Source: Craterostigma plantagineum
Taxonomy: Eukaryota; Streptophyta; Magnoliopsida; Lamiales; Linderniaceae
NCBI GenBank assembly: GCA_027422505.1
Contig: JAPQWV010000408.1
Location: 310,001 to 374,000 of the forward strand
Length of the DNA stretch: 64,000 nt
Direction: 5' to 3'
Both the position numbers and the translations under genes were made by a program. The notes below the pieces were generated by a model. The model worked only from the letters and a program-made list of their open reading frames with translations, did not search any database and was not told the origin of the DNA. Position 1 is the first letter of the stretch. Every line of letters starts with the position of its first letter. Shown piece after piece: positions 1-10,639 of the stretch.

Positions 1-189
1 GCGCACTTTACACCTCGTCCGCCGAGGTTGAGTCAGCGCGCCTCGCACACGCTGCTCGATTCTGCCCGCGCGCCGCATGCAACGCAGGCCGGGGCACTCC
101 ACCAAGCAAATGCCCCATATGCGTGGCCCGTGCATTCTTAGCCTAAGACAATGCACGGCCACGCCATCCCCAAAGTTAGGGGTGTAACA
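1..189 (-). mobile_element. Partial LTR-like retrotransposon end
   Basis: This is a GC-rich block quite unlike the AT-rich DNA that follows. Read on the minus strand it opens with TGTTACACCCCTAA at 189, which resembles the start of many plant Gypsy LTRs (TGT-ACACCC). The other end lies outside the window, so no second LTR, primer-binding site or target-site duplication can be checked. It contains a local inverted repeat around the words GTGGCCGTGCATT and AATGCACGGCCAC. The LTR call is an inference from composition and the terminal motif; an unrelated GC-rich repeat is possible. Confidence 0.4.
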
Positions 190-361
190 ATCATCATATA
201 CTTATTAAAAGTAAAATGGTTGACCTCTCATTGACCCCCTATAGCCAATCGTTGTGTGACACGTCAGCGCTCAAAAGTATAATGACCATTTTGGGTCTGA
301 GGGTAGTGGTATTTACATCATCCAGTTATTGATAATCAATCGACAATAGAAACCCAAGAGT

Positions 362-517
362 CATGCTCAAACCATTAATTAAACCCTGCCTTTTCAACAT
401 CGCCAGTGTAACCAACGCACTCGAATCCTCCCATCACGACATGCTCAAACCATCGATTAAACCCTGCCTTTTCAACATCGACAGTGTAACCAACGCACTC
501 GAATCCTCCCATCACGA
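362..517. repeat. 78-bp tandem duplication, two copies
   Basis: Two head-to-tail copies of a 78-bp unit lie at 362-439 and 440-517. They differ at only a few positions (for example ATTAAT against ATCGAT near the start, and ATCGCC against ATCGAC). No spacer separates them. The near identity points to a recent duplication. No coding or regulatory role is visible. Confidence 0.9.
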
Positions 518-2122
518 TCTGTAGATGAATCTTGGTTCGGGCATCTAGCGATGATCTGCGTGTGTGCCTAACATTTGTTTAGTCCTACTCCTATCTGTGG
601 AATTGCCGACGAGTTATATAACGAAAGAGATTGTTCAAGGTCTCCGGGATCGGTATCAATTTTTTACGTTTCGCGTGTGCTCCGCCTCAATCTGCGTCGC
701 ATCGTTGCTCCGTCGCCGCTCGCCTGCGTGCTCGCTCCCCCGTTGTTGCGCCACACCTGCGGTTAGCTTCATTTAATTGTTAGGCATATCGATTCGATTT
801 TCGCAGCACCACGTGCTTTTCTCGAGGTACGAGATTCTCTCGATTATTTTGTTTTTCCCGTTCGGTTCTCTGATGCGAATTGTTTTTCTGTAGCGTCGTT
901 GGCTTTTCAGTTATGGTTGTGCGATTGCGTTCGTCTATGAATTAGTAGAGACTTTGTCGTTTCGTTAAGATTTGTAGCAAATTCACGGTATTTGAGCATC
1001 TCCGATGCTCCCCATAATGGACGTCGTCGTTCCAGATCAGGCCCCGATGGCAGAGCAGGTCGGAGAGTGCGTCGTCATGGACCTCACCCAACGACTCATT
1101 AGCCGCGGAGTAGGCCTGAACTAACTGTTGGGATTCTCGAAATTTCATGTTAAATAAGTAATTTCTTTGGAGCAGTCGTACAGTCTTGGAATGTATAATA
1201 TCGTCATTTTCAGGTCTCTAGCACTCTGAGTTTGACACACGATGCGTGATTATTACTTAGAATTGTGGAGCCGATGAGCAGAACATGTTATTCATGGGTG
1301 GCAATCTCTTAGATCAAAACTTGCAGCTTGAAGGTAAACAAACCATCTAACAACTGACGTTCTCCTCTGTGGAATGTGGGGTAAAGTTAGATGCTCAGAT
1401 TTTTTGATTTTATTATAGTCTATAAAAAGTCTTACATCATTAACATTACTAAGAGTCTTACTAATATAAAATTAAAGAGTGCAATTTCAGTTGTGTCTTT
1501 ATTATAGCATGTGTAGTTGCTCCAGATGATCATTGTCCCGAAGTATGTGATTTCTTTGCTACGTATTTGAGTATTAGGTCATTAACATCTTTGTATATGT
1601 GTCACATGTTTGAGGACAAACTGAAGTCATATTCATGCTTATTGTTTGTTTTTTCTAGCTAATGGCAGCAGCAAAGCAAACGATGTCTATGCCACACAAG
1701 AAATGTAGGCCCCATTCTCAAGATTTGTTGTTGTTGCGGTTTCATAGTTTATATTTTTTATTCCTCTAAAAGTATGTTGCAGGGCCCGTTGAATTTCTTT
1801 CCCTAGAATGACATCGCTGCCCTCTATCTTGCACTATTCAGTTCTTCCTCACGCGAATGATGGAAGAACGGGGCTATTGCGAGTCTACGGTGTTGTTATA
1901 AGGGAAGTAGTGAATATTAAATGAGGCGGTTTGTTTACTACTTGCATATTGTAGTTTTTGCATGTCTTTCTCTATTTTCTGTTTGCAGGTAGCTTTGCCA
2001 TGGGTTATGTAGGTTTATGTTATTTTATGCTCCTCAATTTTATGTAAAAAGATATGTGATTAATTCCAGAGTTATTATTCACTGCATCAATATATTGTAT
2101 TTCAGAAATTATGCGATTTATG

Positions 2123-2690
2123 CACTACTGAGATTTTGCACGACTGATGTTTGCACTACCGAAATTTTGCACGACCGATGTTTGCACTACTCAAACGGCA
2201 TTAGGGATTTTCCGAATTTAAATGTTAAACATAATTGTGGAAACACAGACAAAAACCGCAATAAAAATCATTGATTCCCAATGAAAACGTGTATAATAAC
2301 CATAATCGGAAATTTAATAACATATCTTATTAAAAAACATTGAGGAGACGTGTTAAGAATCATAATCTATATTGAGATCATGACATATTAAACGATTTAA
2401 TTACACTACTGTTAACAGGTGTGTCAAATAGAATAATTAACATCGTCCAAAAATAAATCAAACTATATTGAACTTAAGTCACATAGAAACAATTTACTTA
2501 TAGTAAAACTCAGTACTGTATTATGCAGAAGAACGTTACAAAAAGTTATTTACACTACTATTATCAGTAGTGCAATTGAAGTCATTACTTACACTACCGT
2601 TAGTAATAGGGCAATTTAAGTCTTTACTTACACTACTGTTATCAGTAGTGCAATTTCAGGCATAACATTTGATTACACTACTGTCTAAAT
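2123..2690. repeat. CACTAC motif cluster A
   Basis: The word CACTAC, usually extended to GCACTACTG or ACACTACCG, occurs about eight times here on the plus strand and twice as its complement GTAGTG. The spacing is irregular. Between 2540 and 2690 pairs such as ACACTACT...AGTAGTGC could form small hairpins. The same words return at 5634-6095 and singly near 3247, 5513 and 8320. The function is unknown; it may be the body of an undescribed non-coding repeat. Confidence 0.6.
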
Positions 2691-3564
2691 ATCAGTCGCA
2701 ACAGCGAGATATGACATACGTATGCGCTTTACCCCAGTCAAAATCATCAGAACAAATACCAAAACATAAATGGTAATCACAAATCGAAATGAAAAAACGT
2801 GTAATTACATAAACCCGAAATCAATCAATCCACATTTTAACCTAATATTAAAGAGGAAATATTGGAGATGAAAAGTGATAATAAACCACACTACAGTAAA
2901 CGACGAAGGAAAGGGGAAAAAATTCAGCAACGCACCAATGAATCCAACAACGAAGCAGGTATGGAATTCCTAAGATGACCCGTGCAGCGCTGTTCAATAC
3001 GAAACTTTTCATATTTCTGACTAAAGTTCCCAAATATAAGTGCTTGAAATTGAACTGCCCATGTCTTTTCTTCATGTGTTGTCATTCTGTTTTGCAATCA
3101 TATCTTACTTTGTTTGTTATACTATGCTGGTAGCAAGAAATGCACTATTACGTATGAGAAGTTCGAGTTGTTACTGTAACATAGTCAACATTTTTATATT
3201 GGTGCACCTGTTACTGCGTGGCAATTTGAACTGTTGATTACATCTGAGTAGTGCGAAATCCTGAGTCAGTAATTTTCCCTGGTCGATCGGCAGGATTCAG
3301 CCAACCATCTCCTGCGAACCTGGGTCGTACTTCTTCTTGGCAATTGCGTCGGCGTGGATTTTGATAAGCGCCAGGTGCGTATGCCGATTAGGGTTTCGTT
3401 TATGGGATTTAAGTAAGTTTATGAGTATGTAGCTGAAGGCCATTTTCATGTTGATTGATATCGTAGGATGATATTCTTGAAATTCTCTGCACATTTGAGT
3501 GTTTTTGAAGGGGGAGTGTGGAAATTGAAGTGTAGCTTCATGCTATTGGTCGCAAAAGGTGCCC

Positions 3565-3754
3565 GAGGAGGGATAGACGATGCAAGATGGAACTCTTTGG
3601 CCTGGAATGATTCAGGTAAACATAATTTGATCAAATATTCCTTCACTTTGTATATTGTTATAAAAATAGGATTCCATGAAATCGACAACTTTTCTTGGGT
3701 CAAAATGCAGTTCGAGATATCGAGGGAAACGAGCTGGATTTGAGCATCATAAGA
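3565..3754 (+). repeat. 190-bp direct repeat, copy 1
   Basis: This segment is largely the same as 4420-4610, in the same orientation, differing by scattered substitutions and short indels. Each copy begins with GAGGAGGGAT, contains the splice-donor-like CAGGTAAACATAATTTGAT, and ends at GAGCATCATAAGAA. The copies are about 850 bp apart. It looks like a segmental duplication of an exon-intron boundary from an unrecognised gene. Confidence 0.85.
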
Positions 3755-4419
3755 AGGTTGGTGCTATGAATGATTTGGTAATATTTCGATTTGACGTCCT
3801 TTTCGATCTTGGATCAATTTGTTTACTCGACATTTAGGTTTTTGTTTCCCCCGATTTCAGATTCGAGTCTCAGCTGTAATCTCAAATGCTTCGTATTCGC
3901 TCAACGTGGACTTCGATCATTACATAGACAACAGTGGGGAATTATAGTGAATGCTGCGAGTTAGTGATTGATTGCCAGTCTCTTGCAGATACTCGCACAT
4001 TTTTCTCATCGTTGAACATGTATCTCTCTTTGCAAGGCGAGATTATTGAATTACGGGTAATTTTCAAGAAGACGGAGCCCTTTAATTGGATGAGCCTAAT
4101 GTTTTTCCTTTCTGATTAACAATTCTTTCCCACTGTTTTTGTAGGGCTCAAATTTCTGAGCTCGAAGCACGACTGATAGTTTGCAATTTGTTGGACTCTG
4201 TAAATATAAGCTACTCACCACCGCCTGAGAAGTTTATACCGATTACCTATTTCATAAACGTCTGAAATTTACAGCTCTAGCTGCTTCGGTTCCCTCCCGT
4301 TCCTTTTGTTCAAGCATGTTGGCTATGTTTCAAGCTCAAGAAGATCGTTGTAGAATAACACGGAGGAATTATCTTTCAACAACCAGAGCTTGACATTGGC
4401 AAGATGGAGTTTGACTTTC

Positions 4420-4610
4420 GAGGAGGGATGGACGATGCAAGATGGAACTCTTTGGCATGGATGATTCAGGTAAACATAATTTGATAAAATAATCCTTCAC
4501 TTTTGTATATTGTTATAAAAATAGGATGCAATGAAATCAACAGCTTTTCTTGGGTCAAAATGCAATTAGAGATATCGAGGGAGACGAGCTTGATTTGAGC
4601 ATCATAAGAA
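4420..4610 (+). repeat. 190-bp direct repeat, copy 2
   Basis: This is the second copy of the segment at 3565-3754, with similar content. Its first part can be read as an open frame containing MDDARWNSLAWMIQ immediately before GGTAAAC, which suggests the source was an exon with its donor site. The origin is not recognised. Confidence 0.85.
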
Positions 4611-4714
4611 CACCTTGATGCTGCGAATCGATAAGATCCGAAGCTGAAAATGAGTCACCTTACAATTCATGTTATATCATGTCCTGTCTATCTAGATTGC
4701 TTCTATCTATGCAG

Positions 4715-4813
4715 GGCAAGGATTGTGTTTAATCCCAATGATGTGAAGAATGTTCAGCAAAGGAAATCTTCGGCGAAGGCCAATGTAGATTGGCTAACAT
4801 ATTTTCCAACAAG
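4715..4813 (+). other. Exon-like island, unrecognised
   Basis: A 99-bp open segment is preceded by ATGCAG and followed by GTATTC, so it has the borders of a plant exon. One frame reads through as a hydrophilic peptide containing VFNPNDVKNVQQRKS and VDWLTYFPT. I do not recognise the family and cannot join it to another exon with confidence. It may be a relic of a captured gene. Confidence 0.3.
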
Positions 4814-5633
4814 GTATTCTTTTCTCAGATCTCCTCTTTGCACATGATAAATCAAACTAACATTATATTTTCATTCCTCTCGATTTTGAAACCTACTATA
4901 TCAGATTCTTAAGTGATATGTGGAATCCCTAATATTTTGATTCAATTGTTCTTTATTCATTAACTGTTATTAATCCATTCAGAATTTGAAACCCTTATTT
5001 CCCAGGCTGCTGATTCGAAACTGCCCGACCAAGGTGAAAACATACAGAAGCAGATTTCTGCATAGAATCTTCCGCTTGATAAAATGCAGGTTCGAAAGGG
5101 ACGACGGGCGATGATGCCATTCCGCTATATCTAACTCGATAATTTCGATCTTTTTTCACCGACTAACAGGGTAATGCTATCTAATTCAAATTCACCTTTA
5201 AATGTGATCGCTTTTGTGATCGAGCGCATCACTAATTCATGATTTGCCTTTGCTATATTTGCCGATGACTAAATCGTAATGGAACAATTAAATTCTGATT
5301 GTCCATTATTCTCATTTTGCGTGAAATCTGAATTTGTGGATGACTAAATCGTACCGTTGTGCTGATGTTCGTTAAATGTTATCATTGAGAATCCTGCAAG
5401 ATGAGATGTTATGTTATTGATGTTGCATGTCTTTACCTCCATGCGTATCACTTCTTGGTGTTTGAATCCTAACACTATATTTCAGCGAGCAGTCATACGT
5501 CGATGAAGCTGCAGTAGTGCAACTTGCAGCGATAATTTCAGCAATTCACTTGTGCAAAACAGCCATCGTGCGAATTGGACGCTTACGGTCTCGCTCTTGC
5601 AATTTCAAGCCTTACGATTTACTTATCCATAAT

Positions 5634-6095
5634 GCACTACCGAATTGCACACTACTGACCATTTTCTTAGAAATTAAAACAGCTATTAATTATTATACCG
5701 ATCGAACAAATTACCGTTTCTCATTTTTCAAATGTTATTGTTCAAATAGGGAAAACATTGTAAATATTGTTAACTGAATAAATGTAGCTATAATGCACTA
5801 CTGAATTATACACTACCGAATTGTACACTACTGAAGAGGATGAACTTTTGCATACTACACTACCGAATTACACACTACTAATCATTTTACTGTGGTTGTC
5901 CCTTTTATCTTACGTGAAAACAACCCACCACTCTTTCAATCATTAGTTTTCCATTTTATCTTATGAGTATTATGTAAATATTGTTAACTGAATAAATGTT
6001 AACCGTAATGCACTACTGAACTATACACTACCGAATTATACACTACTGAATAGGTTGAAGTTTTGCATACTGCACTACCGAATTACACACTACTG
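5634..6095. repeat. CACTAC motif cluster B
   Basis: About twelve plus-strand copies of CACTAC occur here, alternating between the forms CACTACTGA and CACTACCGA with 5-25 bp spacers. Ten of the copies lie inside the 214-bp tandem duplication at 5759-6184, so part of this density comes from that duplication. No protein-coding reading is supported. Confidence 0.65.
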
Positions 6096-6184
6096 ACCAT
6101 TTTATTGTGGTTGTCCCTTTTATCTTACGTGAAAACAACATACCACTCTTTCAATCAATAGTTTTCCATTTTATCTTATGAGTA
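5759..6184. repeat. About 214-bp tandem duplication
   Basis: Two adjacent copies (5759-5972 and 5973-6184) share the order TGTAAATATTGTTAACTG, then five CACTAC motifs, then a block with TGTGGTTGTCCCTTTTATC, then TTTTATCTTATGAGTA. They differ by about 10 percent, so the duplication is older than the one at 362-517. No gene is involved. Confidence 0.85.
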
Positions 6185-6799
6185 GATGATTATTGTCAAA
6201 CATTCTTTGCGGATTATGAACTTATTCATGGATCAGATTTCCAGCGGTTTATTTGGATAACATATATCTCATTATTAGAAAATGAATCGTTGTATTTGTA
6301 TGAGTTCATCCTGCCGTTAAAATTCCGTGCATAACTACCTAATTAATTATTGTAGAAATGAATTTGTTCTCAGGGGGATGGTGGCAGATAAACCGTTAGG
6401 CTTCCAGTTCTTCATTAAATGACGCACTAATTTTTTCATTTGGAAACTTTTCAGCATCGGATTGATCGTATTAGCTTCTCTTCATTAATAATTTCATATG
6501 GACGTCTTTGTAGAGGTAACATTTATTGTTGTCCAATCTATGTAGGTTACCTTTGAATCTCCTTCCTCTCGGCCAAGAATACAAACTTCACGAAGTTGTA
6601 AGTCAGTGATTGGCGTAGGAATGAAGTCTTGTGTTTGTGTTTGGTGTTTATATTATGTGGTTTGTTTGATGGATTGCGTTTGCTATGTGGGTTGGTTTGA
6701 TGGAACTCTAATTAAGTACTAAATAATGGCTTTGCTGATCAGAATTGGTAAGTTCCACATATGAAAAACCGGCGCTGCTCTGAGATCTTTAACAATCTC

Positions 6800-6800
<1 letters not shown>

Positions 6801-6835
<35 letters not shown>

Positions 6836-6857
6836 ATTTATATATATATATATATAC
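6801..6857. repeat. (CT)n-(TA)n microsatellite
   Basis: A compound microsatellite: a pyrimidine CT tract from about 6801 to 6836, followed directly by a TA tract to about 6857. The short open frames across it are artefacts of the repeat. Confidence 0.95.
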
Positions 6858-7172
6858 TATATGATTGTTGTTTACGAAAAAGATCCCATGGCTGCTGCAC
6901 GTTCCGTGAAACCACTGCTGCTGGGAGTGAAGAGGTTATCCAAAAGCTTGGGGTTAGTGCGTATATTAAAATGCCATGTTTTCTCTGGGATGCTTCAGAG
7001 TTGCTTCGTCCAGTAGCACCAGAGTGTTTACATAATAAAGATATGTTTTTTTCTTAGCTGGATATTCAGTTAATTTTTTTTTTATTTTCGAGATTATTAG
7101 TATTATGCTGGAAGAAATTGATTGTTAGTTGATGTAAGTTCTATAAAACGTCAGCGATCAATTTAGGGGCAG

Positions 7173-7282
7173 AAAATGATGTGTTTGATATCAGGACTGG
7201 TGATGAGGATGTTGTTTGGGATCGCTCTGATGGCGGGTTGGAAGCGTATGATGATCTACGAAGTAGCAAACATGTGGCCAAG
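7173..7282 (+). other. Exon-like island, unrecognised
   Basis: An open segment bordered by GGGGCAG on the left and GTATTTC on the right. In one frame it encodes an acidic peptide containing VFDIRTGDEDVVWDRSDGG and ending SSKHVAK immediately before the GT. That looks like real protein sequence, not noise. About 120 bp upstream another open stretch (6890-7057) carries EEVIQKLGVSAYIKMPCF. I do not recognise either and found no further exons that would complete a gene, so this may be a pseudogene or a captured fragment. Confidence 0.35.
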
Positions 7283-8607
7283 GTATTTCACTCCTGTTTT
7301 GTTTATCAATTTTGTGTTGATGATTTTGTGTGCTACGATTGAATTGATTGGTTGGGTTTTTTGTTCGTTAATTTTTAATCTTCGAGTTATTTGGTGCTAC
7401 TGTGGACATGCTATTGATATTAAGCTATTGAGCTCACTGAGTAGGGATGACTTGAAGAAAGTCGGAGATGAGAACTTCTCTGAGTGGATATCATTTCCAG
7501 TTTGCCTTTTTTGGTGTTTCTAGGGTATAGGATTTGGGGTTTCCTTTCATTTTACAGTAATACCTCAATATTTGACTCATCAATCGTTTCCTTGACAAGG
7601 TTAGTCACAACTGCAAGTGGGGAAATATGGCTAAGTACTCGCTGAAGAAGAATATAAAGAATTTTGTTGTTGAGGTGACGCGTCAAAATTTATTTTACTG
7701 ATCCACCTACGACGTACATTTGGAGATAGCAGTCAAGTATTATTCTAGGGAGAGAAATAAGGGCCAAGATTATTTCTCGATGAGCTTACCAATATCAATC
7801 ATCTAAGGCATATGTTTCGATCGGTTAGTCTTTACCATTTTAATTAATTTTTTGTTGTTGTTAATTATGTTGCTTTTAAGTTTTTTTCATTGCTACATTT
7901 ACTAAGTTAATGGCCTGTTGTATCAAATACGTTAGAATGCTTATGTTAACACGCAGAAGATGCTGGGTTTTGAAATTCAGATACGTAATCTTTATATTTT
8001 TCTTCAACGAGTACTTAGCGTAGTGAACATTTTAATTTGCATTACTTCATTTGAATGTTGGCATTCTTCACAATACATGACTGAAAAATTGTTATGGCCA
8101 GACCAGATCAAGCAAAAATGATTTGTAATTTATAATGCAATATTTTTTTTATATTGTTACACGTATAAAAAATGATTTGTGATTTATAATTATTGTGACG
8201 ATATTATAAATAATTTCTCATGTACCATGCAAAATTATGATTATTTATATTGTATAATGCATTACACCTTTTGACTCTAATTTATTTAGCGACTGACATT
8301 CATTAGAAACATTTGATTTGCACTACTGATACATCTGAATGTTGGTATTCTTCACAATACACGACTGAAATATTATTATGGTGAACGCCAAATAAAATTA
8401 TTTGTAATGTATAATGCAGTAGTTTTTATATGGAAAATGTATATTGAGTAAATAGTTATGGGATCGGGATATTGTCCTATAAACATATAACTTCATTACT
8501 CTGTTATGCATCTCAGCTAACTCAAGTCCACTCTACCCACCTTCAAGCTAAGGAATCGGAGATTGGTAAGAATTTTTAGCATTAATATTGCAAGACTGCT
8601 CTATTGA

Positions 8608-8741
8608 TCTACTATTATTCTATATAATAAAAAGTCGAAGTTGTTGCTAATAACAATGTTATAAGACTGCTTCACGGGTTGGCATTATATTAGCTTATGA
8701 TCTCTTCAAAATAACCCGTGCAACGCACGGGGTTAAGCTAG
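8608..8741 (+). mobile_element. Non-autonomous Helitron, 134 bp
   Basis: The 5' end is TCTACTATTATTC. The 3' end has a perfect 7-bp GC-rich stem (CCCGTGC at 8715-8721, loop AAC, GCACGGG at 8725-8731), a 6-nt spacer, then CTAG at 8738-8741. It lies between A8607 and T8742, which is the A/T target preference of Helitrons, and there is no target-site duplication. All of these match the canonical Helitron structure (5'-TC, subterminal hairpin, CTRR-3'). It is far too short to encode RepHel, so it must have moved in trans. Confidence 0.8.
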
Positions 8742-9040
8742 TAAATAATCAATACGTCACTCCGATCACTCCGACAGGTTGAGATTACATATTCCACTCT
8801 TTGTATTCTGCTTCGTATTCCAACGAACTAAAATCGTTATACCTTCCACGCCAAGTGGTAAAACACCCGTAAACATCATTACACCTATGAATTCATTACA
8901 ATAAGTGTTTAAACAAAAAACTCATTATTATGTATTTTCCTAATATGGTGTAGAAAAACTCAGCATGATATATCAAAATAGAAAAATACGTAATAATGAG
9001 TTTTTTTTTGTGGAGAAATTTTCGTTCAGTCCCCTGTCAG

Positions 9041-9965
9041 TAGGGGTGGGCAATCGGGTTCGGGTTTCGGGTACCCGACCCGACCCGATCGGGTTTTACC
9101 CGATCGGAGGTGAAAATTCGGGTTTTATCGGGTATCGGGTCGGGTACCCGATACCCGATATTATATTTCGGGTCGGGTTTCGGGTAGCAATGTGCTACCC
9201 GAAAAACCCGATCGGGTACCCGACCCGACCACAGGAATAAAGAAAAAAAATATATGTACACATTCCACTCACACTCAATACACCCACCAACGCATACCCA
9301 ACTCCTCACACACCCCAACAAACACCCACTCACACACACATCGATGCACACCCCATCCCCAACACACACATCGATACACACATACACACACACTCAATAC
9401 ACACAAACACACACACACCTCAGAAACTCGTCACTGAGAAAGAAAATTCACCTAGTCACTGAGAAAGAAAATTCACCAAAGGATGAAGCAAATAGCAGCT
9501 AATAATCCTTTAAACGTTCCCTCTTCTATAGATCTAAGACCAAGGTTCGAGTGTAAGAGGAACCCTTCAACCTCGCCCTTTCTTAGGGATCGCCTTAGCC
9601 CTCCTCAGTTCTTGTTATGGGTTTCCTCTTCTTGACGTGCTAGGTTGCTACGCTGTCTATATGCTTTGTCTGAAGTGCCGTAGATCGAGGGCGAGGCGAA
9701 AGCTGCCGACCAGCTGGGAGAGGGACGCGACGCCGGCGAGTTTCTCGAGGAAGAAAATTAATTTAATCATATCAAATTTAAAAAAAAAAAAGGAAAAGAA
9801 AACCCGACCCGACCCGCGGGTACCCGACGGGTTTCGGGTACCCGATTGCCGGGTACCCGAACTTCGATCGGGTCGGGGTCGGGTTTGAAATTTAATACCC
9901 GATTTTTTCGGGTACCCGACCCGAAAAACCCGAAACCCGATATACCCGACCCGATCCCACCCCTA
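9041..9965. mobile_element. Non-autonomous hAT element, 925 bp
   Basis: The ends are TAGGGGTGGG and CCCACCCCTA, a perfect 10-bp inverted repeat typical of plant hAT elements. The element is flanked by a perfect 8-bp target-site duplication, CCTGTCAG, at 9033-9040 and 9966-9973. Subterminal DNA on both sides is packed with GGGTACCCGA/TCGGGTACCC words, as hAT transposase binding regions often are. The centre holds a CA microsatellite and a GC-rich stretch near 9655-9745, possibly captured. No transposase frame is present. Confidence 0.95.
9254..9420. repeat. Degenerate CA/CACTCA microsatellite
   Basis: Imperfect CACA, CACTCA and CACCCA repeats lie inside the hAT element. Both strands give Thr/His- or Cys/Val-rich open frames of 80-120 codons across it, all attributable to the repeat. 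Confidence 0.9.
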
Positions 9966-10639
9966 CCTGTCAGGGTCTGAAATTTTTGTCCAGGCCCTGT
10001 CAGAAAAAAAATTAGTTTTAAGGACCCGATTATTCAGTAACAATTTATTGGTCTGTAGTAACAATTCATTGTTCCCGCAGTAACAGTTCATTGTTCTAAA
10101 AATAACAGAAAACGATCATCTGATAACAATTCATATACACTTTATAACAGTTGTATATTTTAGGTCCTTATCTTTAAATTTTATGAAAATTGGTCCTTTA
10201 AACTAATTTTTTTTCTTAAAGGTCCTGAAAACTATTTTTATTCACTTTTGGGGCCTGAATTTTAATATACCCTTTTTTGTTTGAACACTTGTTATAATGA
10301 AATTCATAGGTATAATGATGTTTACGGATGTTTTAACACTTGACGGGGGAGCTGTAACGATTTTCGTTCGTTGGAATATGGAGGAATACAAGAGTGGAAT
10401 AGGTGAACACCGACTATATATAAATTTTTATTACAATATATCTACGCGAACTGGAAAGATCAAGGCGTTTGAGTTACGATATATATGAACGAGCGATAAC
10501 GATGATTAACTGAATTTTGTTGAAATTGCCGCCAAACAAATCGACTGAAAGACAAAAAGATTGATTATTGTTTCTCTGTACTGTATGTACCTATTGCCTA
10601 ATTTATTGAACTGCTCATTTATTACACCGTGGGATATTT

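Larger units (their letters stand above)
190..8607. other. Gene-poor repeat-rich region
   Basis: No complete gene is recognisable in these 8.4 kb. Open frames are short and resemble no family known to me. The stretch holds a 78-bp tandem duplication, a 190-bp direct duplication, a 214-bp tandem duplication, many copies of a CACTAC motif, a CT/TA microsatellite, and a few exon-like islands flanked by AG and GT (near 4715-4813 and 7173-7282). A minus-strand frame ending at 3297 stays open for 65 codons and is also unrecognised. The likeliest reading is decayed transposon and gene debris, but a lineage-specific gene with small exons is not excluded. Confidence 0.5.
9012..10272. mobile_element. 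MULE-like short element, copy 1, interrupted by hAT
   Basis: The outer parts (9012-9040 and 9966-10272) are similar along their whole length to the intact copy at 14950-15266, starting GGAGAAATTTTCGTTCAG and ending AATATACCC. The flanks (T-rich, ending TTTTTTGT, on both sides) are compatible with a 9-bp duplication but are too simple to be sure of. It sits inside foldback copy 1. It contains no coding sequence of its own. Confidence 0.8.
8781..10410. mobile_element. Foldback MULE-like element, copy 1, interrupted
   Basis: The left arm (8781 to about 9011) and right arm (about 10273-10410) are inverted copies of each other and match the element at 10640-11019. The arms share words such as ATTCCACT, CATCATTACACC and AAATACGTAATAATGAG. 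The element has been split by the MULE-like insertion at 9012-10272, which itself carries a hAT insertion. The outer ends are diverged and I cannot define a target-site duplication. No transposase is encoded. Confidence 0.8.

Noticed and set aside
2017..2274. 85-codon frame through the CACTAC cluster
   Set aside because: The open frame depends on the repeated motif. No protein family is visible and neighbouring copies of the motif do not keep the frame.
2959..3075. Possible coding region on the minus strand near 3 kb
   Set aside because: The frame is hydrophobic and compositionally ordinary for AT-rich non-coding DNA. No splice partner or homology was recognised.
9037..9502. Overlapping open frames of 80-120 codons rich in Thr/His or Cys/Val
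   Set aside because: They are produced by the CA microsatellite and by palindromic GGGTACCC words inside the hAT element. Both strands are open at once, and the composition is purely repetitive.
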